DNA of 31,306 nt from an uncultured Megasphaera sp. (GTDB taxonomy: Bacteria > Bacillota > Negativicutes > Veillonellales > Megasphaeraceae): the NCBI GenBank assembly GCA_900554215.1, contig USGG01000020.1, positions 1 to 31,306 on the forward strand. Direction: 5' to 3'. The notes under the pieces are model-generated. The model was not told the DNA's origin, did not search any database, and saw nothing but the letters and a program-made list of their open reading frames with translations. This document shows, piece by piece, positions 16,226 to 23,792 of this stretch. A program made the position numbers and the translations under genes. Each line of letters opens with the position of its first letter. Within the stretch, counting starts at the first letter, position 1.

Positions 16226-18226
16226 TTAGGTCTTACTGTATTTCTGATATGTCGGCGACATATGCAGGCACATTTTCCCGGAGAGGACGGGAAAGTAATA
16301 AGACGGGCCGTTTACGTCGCTTCGTATTTTTAAAACGCCTATTTCCTTCAGCACGAGGATCGCCGCATAAATGGCATGAGCTTCATACCGGTCGCCTTCA
16401 GCCGCCAAGGCGCGCTGCTGCACCTGCCATACGGGCATCCCCCATTCAGGAATGCATTTTTTCAAGGCCAAATATATATCTATCATGACTGTCCGGTCTA
16501 AATGGACAGGAATATCGGGACCGCGCAGATCCTGCACGACGAGCTGCGGCGATGCCACGCCGTTGAACTCGTTGCGCTCCAGCTGAAAGGCCACGTCGAT
16601 GCAGTCGCCTTCCATGATTTCGTCGCAGGCCTCCGCCATAGACCACCCCACGCCGGACACCCTCGAATGCTTGCCGCTGCGGAGAACCAAGCGCAGATGC
16701 TTTTTATCCCTGCCGATAGGCCGAACCTCGTCAATAGTGCAGCCGCACAGGGAAAATACAGGGCGGCTGTTGCCCATACCGTAAGGCTCCAGCTGACTCA
16801 GCTCGCTGACCAGAGACAAGGTGATATCATCTGGCTGCAGTTCACCATCAATGGCCAGCTGAGGAACATAATCTTCTTTTTTCATATGAGCCGCTGCATA
16901 GTCTATTAACCGCTGCCGGAAGTCTTCAATGCGTTCGGCCTGTATGGAAAATCCAGCTGCCATAGGATGTCCGCCGTATTGAATCAGCAAGTCGTCGGCA
17001 TACTGCAGCGCTTCATACATGTTAAAGCCGGTAATGCTCCGGCATGAGCCCTTGCCGACGCCGTCGTGAACGCTGATGACCAGCGACGGCCGGTAATACT
17101 CTTCCACCAGCCGTGACGCTGCGATGCCGATAACGCCGGCATGCCAGTCCTGCCCGTAGGCTACGAGCACGCCGTCATCCCTTCGCTTCTCCGCTTCAAT
17201 CTGCCGCACCGCCTGCCGGGCGATGTCGTGCTCTATATCCTGCCGTTCCTTGTTCAGCTCGTTCAGCTCTTCGGCAATACGGTCGGCCTTCTGTTGATCG
17301 GTTTCCAGCAAAAGGCGCACGCCCTTTTCGGCATGGCTGATGCGGCCGGCAGCGTTGAGGCGCGGCGCCGCCGTAAAGGCGATGCGGCCGGCACTGATCG
17401 AATCAGGCGTCAGCCCCGATACGGCCAGAAGAGCCTGAAGGCCCGTATTATACCCCTCTTTCATCCGCTGCAGCCCGTCGCGGACGATGATCCGGTTTTC
17501 CCCCGTCAGGGGCACTAAATCGGCTATGGTCCCTAAGGCGGCAATTTCCGTATACCCGGCCAGGGACTCGCCGCACAGGCGGAGCCACAAGGCCTGGCAC
17601 AGCTTATAAGCCACGCCGGCGCCGGCCAGCTCCTTAAACGGATAAGCGCAGCCTTCCTGCTTGGGATTCAGCACGGCGTAGGCCGGCGGTATGTCAGCAG
17701 GCGGCTCGTGGTGATCCGTCACAATGATATCCATGTCGCCGCGGAAGGAATCGACAATGTCGTAGGAGGAAATACCGCAGTCTACCGTAATCAGCACATT
17801 CGTATGCTCGTCCTTCAAATGTTGCACGGCGTCTCTGTTGAGGCCGTACCCTTCGCTCTGCCGTTCGGGTATATAAAAAGAGGGCTCGGCGCCCAAATCC
17901 GACAAGACCCAATACAGGAGCGACGTAGCCGTAATGCCGTCTACGTCATAATCTCCGTAAATGATAATCTTCTCTTTCCCTTCTATAGCCCGGCAGATGC
18001 GCTGCACCGCCTTTTCCATCCCTTTCATCAAAAAAGGGTCGCAGCTCTGTTCCAGCGAATCATAGAGAAAATGGCGCCCACATTCTGCCGAGGTGATACC
18101 TCTATGTACCAGAAGCTGCGCCAGTATAGGTGATATATGGAGTTGTTCAGACAATGAGCGCGCGCAGCCTTCGTCTGCCGGAATGACGCGCCATCTTTTT
18201 TTCATGACATCACAACGCATTCTCAT
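16226..18226 (-). CDS. recJ: Single-stranded-DNA-specific exonuclease RecJ
   Basis: RecJ is a 5'-3' single-strand DNA exonuclease used in recombination and mismatch or base-excision repair. The protein (up to 666 aa) starts near MKKRWRVIPADEG and has the DHH phosphoesterase motifs IYGDYDVDGITAT, VDCGIS and VTDHHEPP. It also has the DHHA1 motif YGGHPMAAGFSI and a C-terminal OB-type region (YGMGNSRPVFS). Start choice is uncertain: ATG at 18226 and ATG at 18205 both lack a strong ribosome site, and alignment with Bacillus RecJ fits the latter. It is the first gene of the nine-gene unit. Upstream, a weak promoter (TTTATT, 17 bp, TAGAAT) can be proposed around 18250-18280. Confidence 0.95.
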   Translation of the reverse strand: MRMRCDVMKKRWRVIPADEGCARSLSEQLHISPILAQLLVHRGITSAECGRHFLYDSLEQSCDPFLMKGMEKAVQRICRAIEGKEKIIIYGDYDVDGITATSLLYWVLSDLGAEPSFYIPERQSEGYGLNRDAVQHLKDEHTNVLITVDCGISSYDIVDSFRGDMDIIVTDHHEPPADIPPAYAVLNPKQEGCAYPFKELAGAGVAYKLCQALWLRLCGESLAGYTEIAALGTIADLVPLTGENRIIVRDGLQRMKEGYNTGLQALLAVSGLTPDSISAGRIAFTAAPRLNAAGRISHAEKGVRLLLETDQQKADRIAEELNELNKERQDIEHDIARQAVRQIEAEKRRDDGVLVAYGQDWHAGVIGIAASRLVEEYYRPSLVISVHDGVGKGSCRSITGFNMYEALQYADDLLIQYGGHPMAAGFSIQAERIEDFRQRLIDYAAAHMKKEDYVPQLAIDGELQPDDITLSLVSELSQLEPYGMGNSRPVFSLCGCTIDEVRPIGRDKKHLRLVLRSGKHSRVSGVGWSMAEACDEIMEGDCIDVAFQLERNEFNGVASPQLVVQDLRGPDIPVHLDRTVMIDIYLALKKCIPEWGMPVWQVQQRALAAEGDRYEAHAIYAAILVLKEIGVLKIRSDVNGPSYYFPVLSGKMCLHMSPTYQKYSKT

Positions 18227-18315
18227 AAATAATCACTATCAATAATCATATCCTTATTCTACCACGTTATATTCTCAAAATAAAGACATTGATGAAAAAA
18301 ACTGTTATTTTCATG

Positions 18316-18350
18316 AAAAAAAAACTGCCGCACCATATGGTGCAGCAGTT
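18316..18350 (-). terminator. Intrinsic terminator of nifJ
   Basis: A 12-position stem with one mismatch (18323-18334 with 18339-18350) and an ATAT loop is followed by nine T on the minus strand. Confidence 0.9.
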
Positions 18351-18390
18351 TTCTTTATACGTACGCTATGCAGCGTTCAGACATTGCAGA

Positions 18391-21300
18391 TTAAGCTTCA
18401 AAACCCTTCTGGAAACGTACATAGGTTTCGCGGCGGTTCTTAGCGTCGGCTTCTGTCTTCGCATACAATTCAGCAGCTTTTTCGGGGAGTGCCTTCTGGA
18501 GAGAAGCATAACGAACTTCGCCCTGGAGGAATTCCTGGAATTTGCTGTAATCCGGTTCTTTGGAGTCGAGGCTGAACGGATTCTTGCCTTCTTCTTTGAG
18601 AGCCGGGTTGTAGCGGAACAGATCCCAGTAACCGCATTCGACAGCGAGTTTTTCTTCTGTCTGGCTCTTGCTCATGCCCTTGCGGATGCCGTGGTTGATG
18701 CAAGGAGCGTAGCAGATGACGAGGGACGGGCCATGGTAAGCTTCAGCTTCTTTCAGAGCTTTGATGAGCTGGTTCTTGTCGGCGCCCATAGCTACCTGAG
18801 CTACGTATACATAGCCGTAGGAAATAGCCATCATGCCGAGGTCCTTCTTCTTCGTGCGTTTGCCAGCAGCAGCGAACTGTGCGATAGCAGCTGTCGGAGT
18901 AGCCTTGGAGGACTGGCCGCCCGTGTTGGAGTAAACTTCCGTATCGAGTACGAGGACGTTTACGTCGTTGTCGGAAGCGAGGACGTGGTCAACGCCGCCG
19001 TAACCGATATCATAGGACCAGCCGTCGCCGCCGATGATCCACTGAGAACGTTTTACGAAGAACTGTTTCTTTTCGAGGAAGTCTTCGAGAACCGGTTTGC
19101 CGGCAGCTTCAGCTTCGAGGAGAGCCGTCAGCTTGTCAGCACGTTCACGGGAGCCTTCGCCTTCGTGTACGTTAGCAGCCCAGTCGCTCAAAGCAGCCTG
19201 GAGTTCTTCCGAAGCGACAGCTTTCGCTTCGTCAAGTTTAGCAACTAAGTCCATGCGGACTTTGTCAACGCCCATGAACATGCCGAGGCCGAATTCAGCA
19301 GCGTCTTCGAACAAGCTGTTAGCCCATGCAGGACCATGGCCGGCAGCGTTCGTCGTGTACGGAGCAACAGGAGCAGATGCACCCCAAATGGAGGAGCAGC
19401 CTGTAGCGTTGGCGATCATCATGCGGTCGCCGAAGAGCTGCGTAACGAGTTTGACATACGGTGTTTCACCGCAGCCTGCGCATGCGCCGGAGAATTCGAG
19501 GAGCGGCGTTTCGAACTGGGAGCCGATAACGCTGTATTTGTTCTGCGGGTTAGCTTTCGGAGCAACCTTTTCCGTGCCATAGTACCAGAAGTCCATCTTA
19601 GCACGTTCTTCGTCCGTGTTCGGAACCATGGTGAGAGCCTTAACCGGGCAGACGTTTACGCAGCTGCCGCATTCGAGGCAGTCGAGCTGGTCGACGATGA
19701 TAGCAACGTCGTATTCTTTGCCGGATTTAGCTTTAGCAGCTACTTTGTAGCCAGCCGGAGCAGCAGCCGTTTCTTCTTTCGTCGTCAATACCGGACGGAT
19801 CGTAGCGTGCGGGCAGACGAAGGAGCACTGCATGCAGCCGATACATTTTTCAGCATCCCAGGACGGAACGTGGAGAGCCGGGCCTGCTTTTTCGAATTTG
19901 GACGTGCCGGAAGGCATCGTGCCGTCTTCGCGGCCGATGAATGCCGATACAGCGAGGTCGTCGCCAACCTGGCCGAGCATCGGAGCCGCAACGTTCTTGA
20001 AGTATTCCGGAGCCGGACGGCCTTCTACTACTTCGTCGACAGCGTCAGCCCAGGAAGCCGGATAGTTGACTTCGTGGAATTCGCTTACGCCGGCGTCAAC
20101 AGCAGCCCAGTTCATGTCGACGACATTCTGGCCTTTCTTGCCGTAGCTCTTAACGATGGAGTCTTTCAGGTACTTAACAGCGTCTTCCAGAGGAATAACT
20201 TTTGCCAGTGCGAAGAACGCAGCCTGCATTACCATGTTGATGCGGGTGCCGAGGCCGAGTTTCTGGCCGATAGCATCGCCGTTCAGCGTATAGAATTTAA
20301 CGTGGTTCTTAGCGATGTCGCGTTTGATTTTAGCCGGCAGTTCTTTGTCCAGTTCTTCGTCGGTCCACGTGCAGTTCAGCATGAACGTGCCGCCGTCTTT
20401 AATGCCGCGGAGCAGGTCGAAGCGTTTTACATAGGACTGGCGATGGCAAGCGATGTAGTCAGCTGCGTCGATGAGGTACGGCATATCGATAGGCTTCGTG
20501 CCGAAACGCAGGTGAGAAATCGTTACGCCGCCGGATTTCTTGGAGTCATAAGCGAAGTATGCCTGAGCATACATATCCGTGTGGTCGCCGATGATCTTGA
20601 TAGCCGACTTGTTAGCGCCGACCGTGCCGTCAGAGCCGAAGCCCCAGAACTTGCAAGCCGTAAGGCCCGTCGTATCAAGCGGCATCTTCGGTGCACGCGG
20701 GAGGGACAGGTTCGTAACGTCGTCTTCGATGCTAAGAGTGAAGCCGTTGAGCGGATGTTCTTTCTTGAGTTCCGTGAATACGGACAAGATGTCTTCCGGC
20801 AGAACGTCTTTGGAGCCCAAGCCGGCGCGGCCGCCGATAACGTCGATATTGAGGCCTTCTTCTTTTACGAAGCCGACGATATCGAGGTACAGGGGTTCGC
20901 CGAGGGAGCCCGGTTCCTTCGTACGGTCGATAACGGCGATTTTCTTAACCGTCTTCGGCAATACGTTGAGGAGGTATTTATTGGAGAACGGACGATAGAG
21001 GTGAACGTTGATAGCACCGACTTTTTCGCCCTGGCTCTGCAAGTATTCGACAGCCTGTTTAGCTACGTCGGACAGGGAGCCCATGGAAACTACGACATAT
21101 TCAGCGTCTTCAGCGCCGTAGTAGTTGAACGGTTTGTAGGTACGGCCCGTGATCTTGGAGATTTCATCCATGTAGCCAGCTACGATATCAGGCATAGCTT
21201 CGTAGTATTTGTTGCTGGCTTCTGTGTGCTGGAAGTAAACGTCCGGGTTTTCAGCAGTGCCGCGGATTTCCGGATGATCCGGGTTCAAAGCGCGTTTGCG

Positions 21301-21906
21301 GAAAGCTTTTACAGCGTCCCAGTCGATGAGGTTACGGAAGTTTTCGAAGTCCATAACTTCAACCTTTTGGATTTCGTGAGACGTACGGAAACCGTCGAAG
21401 AAGTTGATGAACGGCAAGGAACCTTTCAAAGCGGATAAGTGAGCTACGCCGCCGAGGTCCATAACTTCCTGTACGTTGGATTCAGCCAAGAGACAGCAGC
21501 CGGAAGCACGAGCGGACATAACGTCCTGGTGGTCGCCGAAAATGCTCAGGGCATGGTTAGCCAACGCACGAGCGGAAACGTGGAATACGCCCGGGAGAAG
21601 TTCGCCGGCAACTTTGTACATATTCGGGATCATCAGCAAGAAGCCCTGGGATGCCGTATATGTAGTCGTCAAAGCGCCTGCCTGCAAAGAACCGTGGAAT
21701 GCGCCAGCTGCACCAGCTTCAGACTGCATTTCGAAAACTTTGACCGGGTGACCAAAGAGGTTCTTCATGCCTGCTGCAGCCCAATCATCGACATGTTCGG
21801 CCATAGGCGAAGACGGCGTGATCGGATAAATTGCGGCAACTTCAGTAAATGCATAGGACACCCATGCAGCTGCTTCGTTGCCATCCATGGTTTTGAATTT
21901 GCTCAT
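18391..21906 (-). CDS. nifJ: Pyruvate:ferredoxin (flavodoxin) oxidoreductase
   Basis: PFOR oxidises pyruvate with CoA to acetyl-CoA and CO2 and reduces ferredoxin, the core fermentation step in anaerobes. At 1171 aa it is the usual one-chain form. Domain I starts with AAAWVSYAFTEVAAIYPITPSSPM. The CoA and linker domains follow. A two-cluster ferredoxin domain has CIGCMQCSFVCPH (about residue 687) and CLECGSCVNVCP (about 742). The proximal-cluster motif CAGCGETPYVKL is near 807, and the TPP site GDGWSYDIGYGGVDH near 955-970. All iron-sulphur ligands seen are intact. The ATG at 21906 follows AAGGAGCG. It is monocistronic, with a terminator behind and a divergent LysR gene in front. Confidence 0.98.
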   Translation of the reverse strand: MSKFKTMDGNEAAAWVSYAFTEVAAIYPITPSSPMAEHVDDWAAAGMKNLFGHPVKVFEMQSEAGAAGAFHGSLQAGALTTTYTASQGFLLMIPNMYKVAGELLPGVFHVSARALANHALSIFGDHQDVMSARASGCCLLAESNVQEVMDLGGVAHLSALKGSLPFINFFDGFRTSHEIQKVEVMDFENFRNLIDWDAVKAFRKRALNPDHPEIRGTAENPDVYFQHTEASNKYYEAMPDIVAGYMDEISKITGRTYKPFNYYGAEDAEYVVVSMGSLSDVAKQAVEYLQSQGEKVGAINVHLYRPFSNKYLLNVLPKTVKKIAVIDRTKEPGSLGEPLYLDIVGFVKEEGLNIDVIGGRAGLGSKDVLPEDILSVFTELKKEHPLNGFTLSIEDDVTNLSLPRAPKMPLDTTGLTACKFWGFGSDGTVGANKSAIKIIGDHTDMYAQAYFAYDSKKSGGVTISHLRFGTKPIDMPYLIDAADYIACHRQSYVKRFDLLRGIKDGGTFMLNCTWTDEELDKELPAKIKRDIAKNHVKFYTLNGDAIGQKLGLGTRINMVMQAAFFALAKVIPLEDAVKYLKDSIVKSYGKKGQNVVDMNWAAVDAGVSEFHEVNYPASWADAVDEVVEGRPAPEYFKNVAAPMLGQVGDDLAVSAFIGREDGTMPSGTSKFEKAGPALHVPSWDAEKCIGCMQCSFVCPHATIRPVLTTKEETAAAPAGYKVAAKAKSGKEYDVAIIVDQLDCLECGSCVNVCPVKALTMVPNTDEERAKMDFWYYGTEKVAPKANPQNKYSVIGSQFETPLLEFSGACAGCGETPYVKLVTQLFGDRMMIANATGCSSIWGASAPVAPYTTNAAGHGPAWANSLFEDAAEFGLGMFMGVDKVRMDLVAKLDEAKAVASEELQAALSDWAANVHEGEGSRERADKLTALLEAEAAGKPVLEDFLEKKQFFVKRSQWIIGGDGWSYDIGYGGVDHVLASDNDVNVLVLDTEVYSNTGGQSSKATPTAAIAQFAAAGKRTKKKDLGMMAISYGYVYVAQVAMGADKNQLIKALKEAEAYHGPSLVICYAPCINHGIRKGMSKSQTEEKLAVECGYWDLFRYNPALKEEGKNPFSLDSKEPDYSKFQEFLQGEVRYASLQKALPEKAAELYAKTEADAKNRRETYVRFQKGFEA

Positions 21907-21940
21907 AGATAAAACACGCTCCTTATAAAAATATATACCT

Positions 21941-21962
21941 CAATATAGGTTTTCCTATATTG
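21941..21962. repeat. Perfect 9-bp inverted repeat overlapping the likely nifJ promoter
   Basis: Bases 21941-21949 and 21954-21962 are exact complements around four T. It covers the proposed nifJ -10 and spacer, so it may be an operator. Read as RNA it would be a short 5' hairpin. Confidence 0.6.
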
Positions 21963-21969
21963 CAGACAA
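21942..21969 (-). promoter_or_regulatory. Candidate nifJ promoter
   Basis: On the minus strand, -35 TTGTCT (21964-21969), a 16-bp spacer and -10 TATATT (21942-21947), about 36 bp before the nifJ ATG. The -35 is imperfect. Confidence 0.4.
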
Positions 21970-22032
21970 AGTTAAAAGACATTCCGAATTCACTCGCGCG
22001 TCCCTTGCGTTGCATGCATCGCAGCTTCCAGT

Positions 22033-22050
22033 CTGTGATTCTATTCACAA
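22033..22050. promoter_or_regulatory. Rex-like operator upstream of nifJ
   Basis: CTGTGATTCTATTCACAA matches 12 of 14 fixed positions of the redox repressor Rex consensus TTGTGAANNNNTTCACAA. Rex leaves DNA when NADH is high, and fermentation genes are its usual targets. The site is about 65 bp upstream of the proposed nifJ -35. Regulation is inferred; no rex gene is in the window. Confidence 0.55.
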
Positions 22051-22126
22051 GGCAGGCACACGCGTCCCGCTTCAAAAATAAAAACAGGAAGGTACGGATA
22101 ATATTCAAAAAAGGTATTGATATTAT

Positions 22127-22168
22127 TGCAAATTTGTAATACTATAATGATAGTATTACAGTTTTGCA
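22127..22168. promoter_or_regulatory. 42-bp palindrome in the nifJ/lysR intergenic region
   Basis: The inner arms (22135-22144 and 22151-22160) are a perfect 10-bp inverted repeat with a 6-base centre. Outer arms TGCAAA (22127-22132) and TTTGCA (22163-22168) extend the symmetry after a 2-base mismatch on each side. This fits an operator for a dimeric or tetrameric regulator such as the adjacent LysR protein. The remainder of 21907-22364 holds a small inverted repeat at 22258-22270 and no supported gene. Confidence 0.7.
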
Positions 22169-22304
22169 CACTCACGCCTTTTTTTATGTATTTTCTGACC
22201 ATCACATCCGAACGACTTTGTAACTTTTCCTTACGAGTTAATTATATGCCTAAGCAAATTGAAATTCAATAGGATTATGCCGGATTGCGATGCGATTTTG
22301 AACA

Positions 22305-22334
22305 TTGGTTTGTGCCATTTTGTAAACGTATACT
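22305..22334 (+). promoter_or_regulatory. Candidate promoter of the LysR-type gene
   Basis: -35 TTGGTT (22305-22310), an 18-bp spacer and -10 TATACT (22329-22334), 30 bp before the ATG, with ribosome site AGGGAGG at 22351-22357. Confidence 0.5.
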
Positions 22335-22364
22335 GTTTAGGTATTATTATAGGGAGGTGGCATT

Positions 22365-23276
22365 ATGGATTTTCATCATCTCAAATATTTTGTAGAAGTC
22401 GCCGATAAAAAATCCTTCAGCAAAGCGGCCCGTACGCTGCATATTTCCCAATCTGCAATCAGCCGCACGATCAAGGCCCTGGAAGAAGAATTAGGCGTCG
22501 TCTTGTTTATGCGCAACGCCAAGGCCGTGGAATTAACCGACGCCGGCACGATATTCCTCTCTCACGCCAAGCGCGTCGTCTTCATGTTCGAGCATTTGAA
22601 AACCGACTTTGAAAATGAATTCAAGCTGGAGCAAGGGACGGTCCTCATCGGCCTGCCGCCAATTACAGGCGCGCCGATTTTCGCCAATCTCTTGGGAGCC
22701 TTTAAGCAGGAATACCCGCAGATTGAGCTCGATCTGTACGAGCACGGCTCGAAAAAGGTCGAAATCAGCGTTCAGGAAGGCCTCATCGACTTGGGCATCG
22801 TCTGTACCCAGCCGAAGGAAAAGGATTTCGAATCGTTCTTCCTGACCCAGGATCCGATGAACGTCATCATTCACCGGGACAACATCCTGAGCAAGGAAAA
22901 GACCATTCCCCTGAAAAAGCTGGCCAACGAATCGCTGGTTTTATATCGCGACGACTTCAACCTGCACGACGAAATCATCCAGCACTGCAAGAAAATCGGC
23001 TTCCAGCCGAAGATCGTATTTGAAACGAGCCAGCGCGACCTCATGATTCAGACCGTCGTGGCCAATCTGGGCGTAGCGCTCCTGCCGAGCCGTCTCTGCC
23101 CGACAAAGGAAACAAATCCGCGCGTGTCCGAATCGGTCGTCGTCCGTCTGTTAGTAGAACCGGAAATCATGCACGTTTTGTACGTCATCTGGAAACGGGG
23201 ACATTACCTCTCCCACGCGGCCCAGCTGTGGCTCGACTTTGTCCGCAACAAAGCCCGCGTCATTTCCAATTTATAA
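22365..23276 (+). CDS. LysR family transcriptional regulator
   Basis: A 303-aa regulator with the standard LysR layout. The N-terminal winged helix-turn-helix is MDFHHLKYFVEVADKKSFSK followed by AARTLHISQSAISRTIKALE (residues 1-40) and LTDAGTIFLSHA. A helical linker follows, then a two-lobed effector-binding domain (about 90-295) with ANLGVALLPSRL near the end. The overall type resembles the AlsR/CidR group, but the effector cannot be named from sequence. It is divergent from nifJ across 458 bp with a large palindrome, a typical LysR arrangement for controlling the neighbour and itself. The ribosome site AGGGAGG supports the ATG. Confidence 0.95.
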   Translation: MDFHHLKYFVEVADKKSFSKAARTLHISQSAISRTIKALEEELGVVLFMRNAKAVELTDAGTIFLSHAKRVVFMFEHLKTDFENEFKLEQGTVLIGLPPITGAPIFANLLGAFKQEYPQIELDLYEHGSKKVEISVQEGLIDLGIVCTQPKEKDFESFFLTQDPMNVIIHRDNILSKEKTIPLKKLANESLVLYRDDFNLHDEIIQHCKKIGFQPKIVFETSQRDLMIQTVVANLGVALLPSRLCPTKETNPRVSESVVVRLLVEPEIMHVLYVIWKRGHYLSHAAQLWLDFVRNKARVISNL

Positions 23277-23303
23277 CTCAGGCGCATTGCAGCGCGAAAG
23301 GTC

Positions 23304-23729
23304 GTGTTCTCCTTGTCCGTACGGGAAAAATTCATCCGCCGTGTCGTCTCCCTGTCTTCCCGCCGCTTAGGCGGCGATACCGATGCAGCCACGGAATTCG
23401 ACTTACAGAAACGGTCGCTTCGCCGGCGTTGGGACGATTTGTTAGGAACGGAAAAGTTTCTCGCCGGCGCAGCGGCAGCCCTTCTGCTGCTGGTTATCGT
23501 ACAATTCGTCTGGATTGCCTTCCTGCAGTACAATCTTTATACGCTGACGGAACAGGCCCGTATTCAGCAGACGCGAATCGCCCAGCTGGAACAAGCTGTC
23601 AAAAAACACAATAACTTGCTTTATTCTACGGAAATTACCATGCAGGATATTGAAAAAAAATGGCACGACCTGCATTTCCGCGTACTGCAGAATACGTGGA
23701 AATTAGATTCAAAAGCGGAAACTCCGTAA
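23304..23729 (+). CDS. Small single-pass membrane protein with coiled coil, function unknown
   Basis: I do not recognise a family. The 141-aa protein has a basic N-terminal stretch (residues 1-50, rich in Arg and Lys), one hydrophobic helix (about 52-75), then a heptad-like region (78-105) typical of a short coiled coil. By the positive-inside rule the N terminus is cytoplasmic. The layout recalls septum or cell-wall helper proteins such as FtsL/DivIC, but there are no neighbouring division genes to support that. The first codon is GTG at 23304 with GAAAGG very close; TTG at 23313 gives better spacing. It lies 27 bp after the LysR gene and may be co-transcribed. A terminator follows. Confidence 0.7.
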   Translation: MFSLSVREKFIRRVVSLSSRRLGGDTDAATEFDLQKRSLRRRWDDLLGTEKFLAGAAAALLLLVIVQFVWIAFLQYNLYTLTEQARIQQTRIAQLEQAVKKHNNLLYSTEITMQDIEKKWHDLHFRVLQNTWKLDSKAETP

Positions 23730-23735
23730 GACGCA

Positions 23736-23770
23736 AAGCCCCTTGCCGACATAAAACCGGCAAGGGGCTT
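23736..23770. terminator. Bidirectional terminator between convergent genes
   Basis: A perfect 13-bp stem (23736-23748 with 23758-23770) with a 9-base loop lies between the small membrane protein gene and the end of clpC. T runs on either side are short. Confidence 0.75.
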
Positions 23771-23792
23771 CTTATATATGATATGCAATGTA

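Noticed and set aside
18289..18325. Short direct repeat ATGAAAAAAACTG near the nifJ terminator
   Set aside because: Low-complexity A runs beside the terminator; too short and simple to call a repeat element.
19336..21438. 700-codon plus-strand open frame opposite nifJ
   Set aside because: The minus strand encodes complete PFOR with all iron-sulphur motifs. The antisense frame is rich in Arg, Phe and Val from mirrored codons and shows no domain.
21923..22108. Small open frame in the nifJ/lysR intergenic region
   Set aside because: It overlaps promoter and operator signals, has no ribosome site and encodes a low-complexity peptide.
22119..22148. Possible plus-strand promoter ending in TATAAT inside the 42-bp palindrome
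   Set aside because: The best -35 (TTGATA) is 20 bp away, too far for a standard sigma-A spacer; the TATAAT is explained by the palindrome's central bases.
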